Source: Cinclus cinclus
Lineage: Eukaryota; Chordata; Aves; Passeriformes; Cinclidae
Direction: 5' to 3'
NCBI RefSeq assembly: GCF_963662255.1
Contig: NC_085047.1
Location: 21,271,258-21,335,257, forward strand
DNA: 64,000 nucleotides
Below the pieces are notes generated by a model. It was not told where the DNA came from. It saw only the letters and a list, made by a program, of their open reading frames with translations, and searched no databases. Numbering within the stretch: position 1 is the stretch's first letter; each line of letters starts with the position of its first letter. A program made the position numbers and the translations under genes. Shown here one piece after another: positions 23,501 through 46,350 of this stretch.

Positions 23501-26500
23501 GGCCTCCCACCTGCCATGAGGGCAGTAAGGTGAGGAGATAGTCCCAAATCTGCAAGAAAGTTTTGTTTTTGTTACACGGTGAATGGTTAAGGAGTTTGCA
23601 ATGGTAAAAACTCTTCCAGTAATACCTACTCTACTGCCTTATTTATTATTCTGCATATAAAACTTACCTTGCTAAAGCAGAGCACAGCTTCTGGACTTCC
23701 CATCTTAGAAATCCAGTCAGCAGCTCTCAGGTTTGGAAAGGCAAATCTCCTTTGTCTCTGCACCATGTCCCTCCCACTCTTGTTGCAACTGCATGTGTTT
23801 TATCAGCCAGACAGGCTGAGCACCAAGCATATGCTCTCACATGGATGGGGAGATCTGCCAAGCATCTTCTAGACAGGGAGTAACCTGGCAGCCACCAGCA
23901 GTTGTGACAAGCCATTAGTGTGGGAAGAAGCTTATGAGCAAGGTTGGGGCACAGAGATGACCAACTTCTTTCAAATCTCCAAAAGAAGAAGGGAGATAAT
24001 GGGATTTTTACGAAGATGCTGCTTTGGAACCCCATTGAAATTTTGTTGTGAGTTAGTTGGGGGTCTTTTTCCCCTCCCTATCAGCCTCCAGTTAAGACAT
24101 CTGATAAGAACCTGACAGCTGCAAGTTTATCACTTGGAAAAAGAAAGAAATTGCCTGTCTTTTCCCTCCCCACCTCAGTTCTCAATGTATTAATCCACAG
24201 CATTTCTTGGATACAGACTTGTCAAAGCTCCTGGAGCTTGTGATGTGGGTACAGCTCCATAATTCTTTCATTTACATGACAGTTTCTCCCAGTGTTCCCA
24301 GGTTACAGAAAAGATAACGTACGCCTTGCTGCTCTCATCTTCCTTCTGCATTTTTAGAACATCCTTCCCAATTAAATAATTTCAGTTTCTGCCTCTGCGT
24401 GAAGTATCCCTGGAAGATGTTCTATTTTTGGAAGCTTCTGAACATGACATGGGAAATTTTTAAAAATCTGAATGTCATTGCATTGCTACGTAAAAAAAAA
24501 AAAAAACAAACAAAACCAAACAAAAAACCCCCCACCAAACTGAGCAACTGGAGGTCTCAGTCTGCAACTTGGGGACAGACAAATAGTCCTATGTTTTTAC
24601 ACACTTTTACTTTGTTTATGATCTTTTCTTCCCAACCATTAAGCCTAAAAGCTGAACTTGCAGAAACAGTTACGTCAGTGGAACCTTAGTGGATTTTAGA
24701 GAGTTGTAGCATAAGGCCATTAATCAAAGAAAAAGTGCAGTAAAAAGTACTGTTAGTAGAGCTCAAATCTGGGCAACACAAAATGGAAGGCACACAAAAG
24801 GAAATGCTTGAGAAAGACAAAAATAAATTATGTTTATTAACCTCATCACTATGTCTTCTCTGCCTGAGAAAGTTTTACTATAGTAGGAGAAAGATGTTAA
24901 CTATAAGAAAGGAGAAAAATTCTCCTTTCAAATGTCTATAAACCTGACTGATAAAAAGACTGCGGAAAATTCCAGGAACATCCAATTCTCTTTACAGAGC
25001 CCTGAAATGTGCCAAACACAGGCAGACAGGAAGCCTTGCTCTTGGTTGCATTAAGGAAGTGTCTTTTGCAGCCACATCTTACCTGTGATCCTGTTGGAAA
25101 TGCTGAACAGCCTCGATGTCCTGTGCCGCTGAACAAAGGACTTGCGGTAATACCGATCTCCAAAGCACATTCCCAGGAGTTCCTTGCGCACCGTCTTGTT
25201 CCACAGCCCATAAATTAGTGGATGGCAAATGGCACTAGAAAAGGACAGCCATGTAGCCAATGTCTCCAAAGCAGGGGAAATACTGTTTTTACCCCAAAGT
25301 GCCTCTGATGTTATTACTACCATGTAAGGTCCCCACGTAATGACGAAAGCCCCAATGACAACCAAGATGGTTATGAAAGCTTTGCACTGGTTGGCTGAGT
25401 AAACAACCCCTTGAAAAGCATTCCTTCGGCTGCCAGAGGAGGACGTAGAGGTGCTGGAGTTCTTCCTCCCGCTCCTCTGCGAGTCCTCCTCCACAATAAC
25501 AACACTTCCACAGTGGATTTTGCGGGCCTTAATCCTTGCCACACGGAATATGAATCCATAGCAGATCATCATGACCATGAAGGGCAGCAGTGCACACCAG
25601 ATCTGCCAAAAGGCCGTGTAGGCAGCCTCCTTGTGCCAGGCTGCTACACACATCCACTTGAATTGGTCAAACTCCAAAGAGGACCAGCCGAAAAGAGGAG
25701 GGAGGCAGCCGATAAGGGAATGCAGCCACACATACACAAGAGCTACCACTGCTCTGTTGCCTGTTATCTTCATCGGATAAAGCATTGGGTACAGCACAGC
25801 ATAGTACCTGCAGGGCAAGAAAAGAAGTAGTCCATAGGAGCATAAAAGACATACAACAAAGAAAAGAACACACTTCAATGATGCCAATATCTAATTCTTT
25901 TTTCTTCCAACTGTTTCTAGAAATAGTTACATGTAAATGTAGGTATCACTGCAGTCAAGACTGTCAAACTTGGCTGAAGGCACATATGCAACCATTAAAT
26001 CTGTTCTTATGTATGAGTGTATGCTTAGGGTATATCCTGGAATTTTAAGTCACTATTTCATGTTTATCAAATAGTATGTTACTATACCATCAAGAGCTTT
26101 AAAGAACTCTAGATTAATGTCTGCATTTTCCTTTATTGATGACATCACTTTCTCTTGCTCTACATCAAAATTTCAGGAGGGGCAGAAGTAAAAATGACAC
26201 TCCAGCAGTACACCATGTTACCCTCTGCAGTACTTCTCAACTCCGTGAACAGATAGTGAGTTACTCTATGAGAGGAGCAGACAACTTGTTACAATTCATT
26301 ACCAAAGAGCAGCTTACCGGTCTACAGCTATGAGTCCCAGAGTGAGCATGCTGGCTGAGCTGATCAGCATGTACAGCAGGGCTGAGAAATTGCACCAAAC
26401 AACTCCGAAGATCCATTCTCGCCGGATGGAGCTGGTGACAACAAAAGGCAGCACCAGCACAGAGAGTAGAAAGTTGGAGAGGGTCAGGCTGAACACAAAC

Positions 26501-26757
26501 TTGTTGCTCAAGGTGAGAAGGTATGACTTGCGATACAGAGTGACAACAATCACCAGGTTGCCCAAACAGATGAGGATGGCAATAACAATTATAGTAATGG
26601 ACTCGGTGACTCTGACTGCTCCATCTTCCTCCGTGGTCACGTTCCTCAGGCCTTTCCCATTGCTGAGGGAGGAATTGCTGCTCATGGTCAGAGCATGCGC
26701 ACCTGGAGCAGCCAAGACATGCTGAGCAGCTAGAAGCAGAACAACGCTCAGAAACAT
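20504..26757 (-). CDS. GPR161: GPR161, ciliary orphan G-protein-coupled receptor, five coding exons
   Basis: Constitutively Gs-coupled receptor of primary cilia that keeps PKA active and represses Hedgehog signalling; the tail also anchors type I PKA (family knowledge). Coding exons (plus coordinates, transcript order): 26318-26757, 25083-25807, 23445-23549, 22062-22181, 20504-20751; phases agree and total 545 codons plus stop. TM1 is [22 protein letters not shown]2 [22 protein letters not shown]3 ends LGLIAVDR with YY opening exon 2, TM4 [21 protein letters not shown]5 [22 protein letters not shown]6 [22 protein letters not shown]7 [15 protein letters not shown] (HPLIY in place of NPxxY). 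The third loop has IKARK, matching the known ciliary-targeting motif. The tail has [16 protein letters not shown] (PKA-type sites) and [20 protein letters not shown] (PKA-anchoring helix). Two starts are possible: ATG 26757 or ATG 26685 (MSSNSSLS, the human-like start, 521 aa). Confidence 0.96.
24489..24535. repeat. A-rich simple repeat in GPR161 intron 2
   Basis: Poly-A followed by CAAA/CCAAA units and a C-run. No mobile-element body was identified next to it. Confidence 0.6.
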
Positions 26758-28009
26758 TCAGGTAATAGTTCTTCAAACCCTTTCCAACGACTGGAGGCCC
26801 TTTTGCCTTTGTTAAAATTTACCTGTAGTATGCAGGAAACTGCATATTTTAGATGGGCAAGCGAAGGGGCAGTAAATTGCATATGGGTACACCAAAGAGG
26901 ACAACACCAAGCCTAGAACAGGGAAGACAAGAAGAGGTGAAGGGGAAGAAATAAGAAAGTAAATAGGCACATTTTACTTTAAAATTTTCTACAAATCTTA
27001 CTTGTTTCTAGGTCCTACTTACCAGCCCCTTCATCTAGCCTATGAAGAAACAAGAATATCACTATCAGTCTTTGTTTCTCTCACTTTAAAGAAAGTCACT
27101 TAAAAAAAAATTTCTGCCTATCCTGACAGTTACCTTGTATTCTGCCTATAGAGCATTTGCTGGTGGTCTATGGATGCCTGGCTAGTCATACCCTGCTGAC
27201 TCTTCCTGAACAGTTGCTAAGTAGCATTCAAAGACTCAGGGACTACTGCATGTACTCTCCCAACATCATTTCTCCACGTTCATAATCACCTTAGCTACAG
27301 CGCTGATTGTATTTTACTGCCAACACCAAAGGACTGGAGGAATTTGCTTTCTGTACATGAGGTTTGAAAGACAATTCCTTGCATTAAGATGAGGTGCACT
27401 CTACAGAAATGCTTGAAAATCTTTAATCCTTAACTTCTCAGTGTTAGTATCCATCCCATTGACTTACAGACTCATTTTGTGAAACCTTGTTATTTCTTTC
27501 AATTCCTTAGCAATTCCTCTTTTCCCTGCTGCCTCCAAATGGCATTTACTACCTACTTCATTCAGTCCTTCACCCATCTGCAGGACAGCATAATGAACAA
27601 ACAAACAGACCTAAAACTGCAAATATGCAGACCAAAAAAAGTAAAGGAGTCCACCAATGAATATAAAGTTGATTTCAGCATTTCTGGGAAGTAAGAAAGT
27701 TATCTCAGCTAATTCTGCAACTGTGACAGACATGGGTCCCAGACAGCCAGGAGTACTCACAGAAATGCTTCCATCTGCGTGGCTGCTGTGGCATTAGGCA
27801 GCACTGTGAGTCTGGAAAGACACCTTTTTTCCATTTTTATCTTTACTTTCCTAAGAACATAATCAAAGACATTACTGGGCCATGCTTTGTAAAAACAAAA
27901 CTTAGGTCTTCCCTAGCCTCTGACTGAGGATGTGTGCAAAAATACTTCCCCTCGAGTTTCCTTCTCTCTCAGCATGCCTGCACCACCTCTGTGTGCCTTT
28001 CCAACACTT
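26758..28009 (-). other. GPR161: GPR161 upstream region: probable 5' UTR intron
   Basis: No coding sequence recognised. In minus sense a good acceptor (pyrimidine-rich, then CTACAG) ends at 26823, so the first coding exon may begin at 26822, 65 nt before the ATG at 26757. An in-frame TGA sits directly before that ATG, so the coding sequence cannot extend further 5' in this exon. The rest looks like unique, AT-balanced intron. Confidence 0.45.
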
Positions 28010-28660
28010 TCTGGACGGAGCGGGTTGTGGAAAGGCGGCTTCCCCCGCGGCCGCTCCCTGGGATAGCGACGCACCCAGGGTCGCACCTGCCGCTCCCCGT
28101 GCCCTCACGTCTCAGCTGCGCGCTTCGGGGGAAAGCGACCTCTGGCAGAGGTGGCCCTCCCCCCGGGGCAGGGCTACCCGGGGCGGGGACAGCATCCCAT
28201 CCCGCCCGCGGGCAGCGCGGCCAGGCTTCCCGCACACACAAGGCGGAGGGGACCGAGTTGGAAATAGGGTGGGGTAAGAGGGTTTCGCCATTTTGCCCCA
28301 GCGCTCCCTCCGGCAGCGAACAAAGGGTTGTAACAGGCTCCTCCGTCCCGGGCATCCATCGCCTCCTCCTCACCCGCCGGAGGCAAGCGGGTCCCGCCGG
28401 TTCTGCCCCCTACCCAGTCCTACACTCACCGCCCGCCGCCACCGGCGTGATCCTGGTTGGGGCGCCCGGGACCCCTCAGCCGCCGACAGCCCGAGCCTCC
28501 CCCGCCAAGGGCACGGCCCTGGTGCCGTGCGGCCCCTCCCGCCGTCCCGCCCCACCGCTTCAGCCCGCCGCGCCCCCTTCCCGCCCGCCATGTTCTCCGC
28601 GGGCGCCTCGACGGGGTCCGCGCACTTTTCAGGAGCTCACTTAAGAGGCGGGGGAAAAGT
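28010..28660 (-). promoter_or_regulatory. GPR161: CpG island: GPR161 promoter with candidate non-coding first exon
   Basis: Dense CpG region about 1.3-1.9 kb upstream of the GPR161 coding start and divergent from TIPRL. On the minus strand a consensus donor (GTGAGTGT) follows position 28430; a non-coding first exon ending there and spliced to 26822 would explain the island. GC boxes are frequent. Long open frames on both strands here are due to base composition. Location is solid, the exon is a prediction. Confidence 0.6.
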
Positions 28661-29323
28661 TACCACGGATGATGAGGTAGTCATTCTGCCCCGGTTCGTA
28701 GTGTCAGGCAGTCGTAAAGCCTAAGTGCTCGGCTTCCTAGACCACCCTAACACTATTAAAAGTAACACAAAGAAGATTTGGGGAAGAGTATTTTTTTTTC
28801 CTCGCACGCACATCTGAAGCAGGACATCGGATATAGGTGTTAGTATAAAGCACAGTATAGAGGGTGAACAGTAATTAAATGCCATGCTTGTGCATCCCCT
28901 AGTTTCTTCCTTTTCCTGGCAATGCCCTTCAACGCAGAGGGTGACTGCCCTGCTAGGAACTGTGCTATGTTCTGATTGCTCTGTGGAGTTTCTAATGCTG
29001 TGGACATTAGTTTTGTGGGTCTGCTGCCTCAGTTCGTTCAAATGCTCCAACAGCAAGAGCTGGACTATGTGTTTTGCTCCTGTGCCAGAGGAAGTCCATA
29101 AGGAGCTACTCTGCTCTTTCTGTAATGCAGAAAAGCAAGTCAAGCACCCGCCCATCAGTGCTGGAATACTAAACTGATGTATCACTTTCAACCAGTTCTA
29201 CTGATATTTTTCTACAGGACTTTTTTAAACTTACTATGCCATTGCACTTCAACATTTTAAAAAGACCATATTTGGACAGCATTCAAAAACATATCAAAGC
29301 AGCACAAGAGATTCCACAATGAG
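28661..29323. other. Intergenic spacer between GPR161 and TIPRL CpG islands
   Basis: Nothing recognisable as gene, RNA or repeat. Short open frames on both strands have no similarity I know. Confidence 0.4.
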
Positions 29324-29548
29324 CAAAAACTGATGCACAGAATTTCCACCTGAACGTGAGGAAGAACTTACATCCTGTGCAAGTGTCTGTGCACTGGTTG
29401 CCCAGAGGGGTTGTGGAGTCTCTCTCACTGGAGATATTCCAGACCTGTCTAGACACAATCCTGTGCCATGTGCTCTGGGATGACCTCGCCTGAACAGAGA
29501 AGCTGGACCAGATGATCCACTGCGGCCCCTTCTAACCTTGCCCAGATG
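29324..29548 (+). mobile_element. CR1 LINE 3'-end fragment, plus orientation
   Basis: Matches the 3' part of avian CR1 elements: TTCCACCTGAACGTGAGG, then GTTGCCCAGAGGGGTTGTGG, then CTGGACCAGATGATCCACTG. The fragment is truncated at both ends. It forms the left arm of an inverted pair with 29939-30165. Confidence 0.88.
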
Positions 29549-29938
29549 TGATTTTGTGTCCACACATGTGTGTGTAACACAGCACAGGGCACCTGTGTGA
29601 TGGAGCCAGGTAATGCTTGCTGCAACTCTTGAGTGCAGCCATGGAGGTGGTCCAGGGCCACCAGAGGCTTCATAGCTCCCCAAAACTGCTCCTACTCAGC
29701 TGTCCCACTGCTCTCGGCAAGGTATCCATGGGGAAGTGGCTGGAGGCACAAGCAGTTGTGGGGCACACAAACATTCTCCACTGGCTTCTGCAGCCCAGCT
29801 TTGCTGGAACAGGGGCTTGGGTGAGCTTGCTGGCTCTTCATCCTGGGCAGAGGAGATCAGAGAGCCAATTCTCCCCACGGTGTCTCCAGCAGCACAGAGA
29901 AGTGTGGAACCCCATCCCTGCCCCCATATCACCTCCCA
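29549..29938. other. Spacer between the two inverted CR1 fragments
   Basis: 390 bp with no recognised gene. It is GC-moderate, and short open frames on both strands have no known match. Confidence 0.4.
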
Positions 29939-30484
29939 GAATCACAGACTGGGCAGGTTGGAAAGAACCACAATGGATCATCTGGTCCAACCTCCCAAAT
30001 GAAGCAGGGTCATCCCCAAGTACATGGCACAGGGCTGTGTCTAGACAGGTCTGGAATATCGCCAGTGGTGGAGACATCACGAACTCTCTAGACAACCTGC
30101 TCCAGTGCTCGGTGACTTGCACAGTAAAGAACTTCTTCCTCATGTTCAGGTGGAACTTCTGTGCATCAGTTTCTGCCCGTTGCCTCTGGTCCCATTGCTT
30201 GGCACCACCGAGAAGAGCATGGATCCACATTTTGGAATCCCCTCTTTAGATATTTGTACACACTGATAAGGGCCCCTCTCAGCCACCTCTTCTCGAGGCT
30301 GAACAGGCCCAGCTCCCTCAGCCCTTCACCTAACGGAGATGCCCCAGTGCCTAAATCATTTTCGTTGCCCTTAGCTGGACCTGCTGCAGGGGCTCCATGT
30401 CTCTCCTGTCCTGGACAGAACACTGCAGATATAGGCTCACTAGAGCTGAGCAGAAGGGCAGAATCCCCTCCCTCGCCCTGCTGG
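29939..30484 (-). mobile_element. CR1 LINE 3'-end fragment, minus orientation, abutting the TIPRL CpG island
   Basis: Reverse-oriented CR1: begins ATCACAGACTGGGCAGGTTGG (3' terminus), with ATCATCTGGTCCAACCTCCC and, further in, TCGAGGCTGAACAGGCCCAG and CTCAGCCCTTCACCTAACGG, all typical of CR1 complement. It is longer than the fragment at 29324 and stops about 200 bp before the TIPRL start codon. Confidence 0.92.
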
Positions 30485-30682
30485 CAAAATTCTTCCGGAT
30501 GCACCGCAGGATTTCCCCGCCGCCGGGGCGCCGCGCCGCGCGCGCCCCTGGAAGCGGAAACGCCGCGGGGCGGCGGTTCCGGGGACGCCGCTGCTGCCGT
30601 GAGGGCTGTGCGGGAGGAGAGGGGCTCCGCCGCCGCCTCTTCCGCCGCCTCCCGCCTTCTGCTCGGTGGAGAGGAGGTCGCC

Positions 30683-37650
<6,968 letters not shown>

Positions 37651-40640
37651 ATGTGGCTTTATAAGGACTTGAATTAGACTGGAGATAATGTGATCACAAT
37701 TGTTGTCTAGGGGGGCATTTCACTACTAGTGGAATGAAGAATTTGGCTAATTTCTCTGTAGCCTTGAGAGAAAACATTTCAATCAGGTGTTGCTAATGGT
37801 CTTTTTTGTTTGGGTTTTTTTAACCTGTGTCTGGAGTTGATGATAGACTGGTGGTGAGTTACAGTTTCCAACAGATTGGAGAAATGACTATTAGGAGTCT
37901 GAGTTCTGTTTAGTTCACCAAGCAGGCAGGAGTATTGTCTTTACCCCCATCTGCTAACACTTCTATGAAGATTTTGTTATTGCTGCTTCAGATATAAAGA
38001 GACTACCAGAGTTGTAAAACTGGTATGATTTTATTTTTATTGAGAAATAATCCACATTAAAAAGAAAAAAAATCCTCTGCATTTAGTTTGATCTGTCAGT
38101 CCTAAACTACCCATTTTGCTTGGCTTTCCCTACTGATAACCAGCAAAGTTACTTCTTGTAGTTTCTGATCCAGAGTCTCACCTAAGAATACTAATTTCAT
38201 CTGAGGATAGGTTTAAGTGTAGGAAAGAAATATATTTTTGATGCTATATAAAGATTAAATTATTTGTGAAGCATTAACTCCAGAGCAGGAGGAGAGCTGG
38301 AGGTTAACAGAGAAGCACTGGTTAAGTCTCTTCCCAAACGCTGGTATAATCAGATGTCAGCTGGAGTTCACTGGGCACTTTTGGGATTCTCTGGGCAGTT
38401 CTGGGGCTCTCACTTGGGGTCCTTGTGCTGCTCCAGTCATATATGATGCTGGAAAGGCATTGCCCTGCACTGGCCTTCTCTTGGAGATGCCCACATGTGA
38501 TGGTTCTACTGCTCTGATGCCCAAATTGCAAAACTGCAGTGGGGCTCAAGGCTGGGGAAGTATGATCCCTAAAGGATGCTGTTATTTGCAGTTTGAGAAA
38601 GGAGATCCTGTATGGCCTTAGAAGGATGCTAACATGTATTCCAGATACATCATTTTGGTTTATTTTAAAATTCTTCTAAGTTCTTATATTAATAGAAGTG
38701 TGATCACTTGTATAGTCATGGTTTCAACACTGTAGATGAAACTGAAATACTTGTATTGCTTTTGGAAAGCCTGCAATATATAACTAGTTTGGCCTAAGAG
38801 TGGGGCAGCTAAGCAGGCTTGTCTGGATTTGCTGCTGACACTCAGTGCAGGAAGCAAGCAACTGCAGTGAAAAGCAGGCCTTCTGGTGCAAGATGCTTGC
38901 AGATAGGAACATGTACACATTCTGATGTCTTGGGGTTTTTGTTTAAAACTCTTGGTATTCTACACTGCATGGCTTACTAGAAGCAGCCCTCCACAAAACC
39001 TAGTATTTAACCATATCTTTTGTGAAGTCGTTTTTATGTAGAGAAGACCCTGAGGTTTTTAGGGGAAAAAAAAAGAGTCTACTGCCATCTAAATGACTGT
39101 GTCCTTAGTAAAAACAAATAACACACGAATTTCACTTTTATTTGAGGCAGCCTGTTCTAGTGAATTCTACAGCAGGTAGAAAGGCAGGAACTAACTGCAA
39201 TTTTTGCTGTGTCACTGATTTACTCTAACCATAGGGAAGATATTTCACTGTGCCTCCATTCCCTGTATGTAAAAAGGAGATTTAATATATGCCTATGTCA
39301 CAGAGAGACTGTGAGGGTTAGTTTGTACAAAGTTACCAATTAAACTGCTATTTTTCTGAATACACCTTCAGCCTTATCTTTGGAATCCTTTGGAAAGGAT
39401 TACTGCCAAAAAAATATTCCATAGGATGAGTGAAGAGAACCAAAGTGAAACAGTTTCTGAAAGAAGTTGCCAGCATGGTAATTATCAGATAATTATCAGC
39501 CATGGTCTGGATGAATGAATTTATGGCCACTTTGAAATAGAAGGTCCTCTATGTTCTCCATTACAGTCCTAAATTCTGTTGGCTTTTTTTTCATCTTCCT
39601 GCCCTTGTTTCCTAAACATTTTAGTGTCAGGATGAAGAAGGAGACTGCAACTGAATGAAGCATGGGAGAGATTAAAATCCATTTGGTAATAGAAGATTAT
39701 TTGGGTCCACTGCAGTGATAGAGGGAAGTCAGGAAAGAGTGACAAGGAAGGGAACAAAAAATGGGGGTGGAAGAGATATTTTTCTGGTGGAAGTAAATCA
39801 TGGCACTTCTTTTACTCTAAGCATATATTAGTATACATGCCTTAGAGCTTACAAAAACACACTTAACAGCTGGTATGACTGGGAGCAGAGCTCATGTAAT
39901 GCTGACATGAAGGAAATTGTATCTGTATTTGTTAAACTGTGATTTGGGCTTGGTCAGTGATGCTAACATTAAAATCGTTTGGGCTGAAATAGAGTGTGGG
40001 GGGAAAGCCACTGACTGGGGAGGGACCAATGGAAAGGGCTCTCTGCCATATTTAGCTTATACTGTGTATTTTCTCTTGCCCATCATACATCCTAATTTGT
40101 GACCCGTTGGTAAAGTTTTATGGAATGGACTTGTATCCTGACTCTAGATATGTGCTCTCCATCTATTCTAAAGAGTGCTGTGCATTTCAGTGGAACACAG
40201 GTGTTGGGGAAATTACAAGAACACCTTTAAGAAGTTAAAGTTGCAACAAGCTCAAAATTGGAGCACTTTGTGACTTTTTTACACTATGCAGATTACCAAG
40301 AATCAGCGATATAAACTGGTGTACAGCTAGCTCTGGCACAAAATTTCCACAGAAAAGCACCACTTTGAATAAATAACTTTAGGGGGGAGGGAGTGGGGTT
40401 ATTCTCCAGCTGTTTTGTGTTGAGTTTTATGTGGCAGTTTATATTGTTCCTTGTATGTTGCAAATAAAATGTACCGAACATTTTACAGTTCTGTTTTTAA
40501 CTGAGCAAAATAAACTGAAATAACTACTTGTGATGCTGAATTTTGGCTGCCAGTAGGACATTGCCTCCACATACCTTTGTCTGGCAGGAGACGAAAATGA
40601 AGTGAGCAGGTGAACAGCCACAGTCGTGGGATTAAAATGA
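37651..40640 (+). other. TIPRL: TIPRL 3' UTR and spacer to SFT2D2, with candidate polyadenylation signals
   Basis: No coding exon or repeat recognised in 3 kb. AATAAA hexamers lie at 40463-40468 and 40509-40514, about 400 bp before the SFT2D2 start. If they are used, the TIPRL 3' UTR would be about 2.8 kb and end almost at the next promoter. An AATAAA overlapping the stop codon (37646-37651) is unlikely to be used. Confidence 0.45.
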
Positions 40641-40902
40641 AACCTCGCTGACTATAAAATGAGTTTCGCATCTGCCAAGTGGTGGAGTGGGAAGTGCTGG
40701 GAGGAGATAGGATCCGTCCACATCCGGACTACATCCCCCGGCAGCCTGCACGCCGCCCCGTTGGCCTTCCCCTACCTTCGGCGCGCAGGTGGGCGCGGTG
40801 GCTGCCGGGGCTGGTAGTCCCTGGGGAGGGAGGGGAAGAGCAGGGAAGGGCGGGCAGGGCATTCGGGCAGGGCATTCCGGCTGGCCGGGCGGCTGTGGAG
40901 CC

Positions 40903-46350
<5,448 letters not shown>

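Noticed and set aside
27934..28724. Open frames up to 236 codons in the GPR161 CpG island
   Set aside because: Pro/Arg/Ala-rich composition artefacts on both strands, with no conserved motif.
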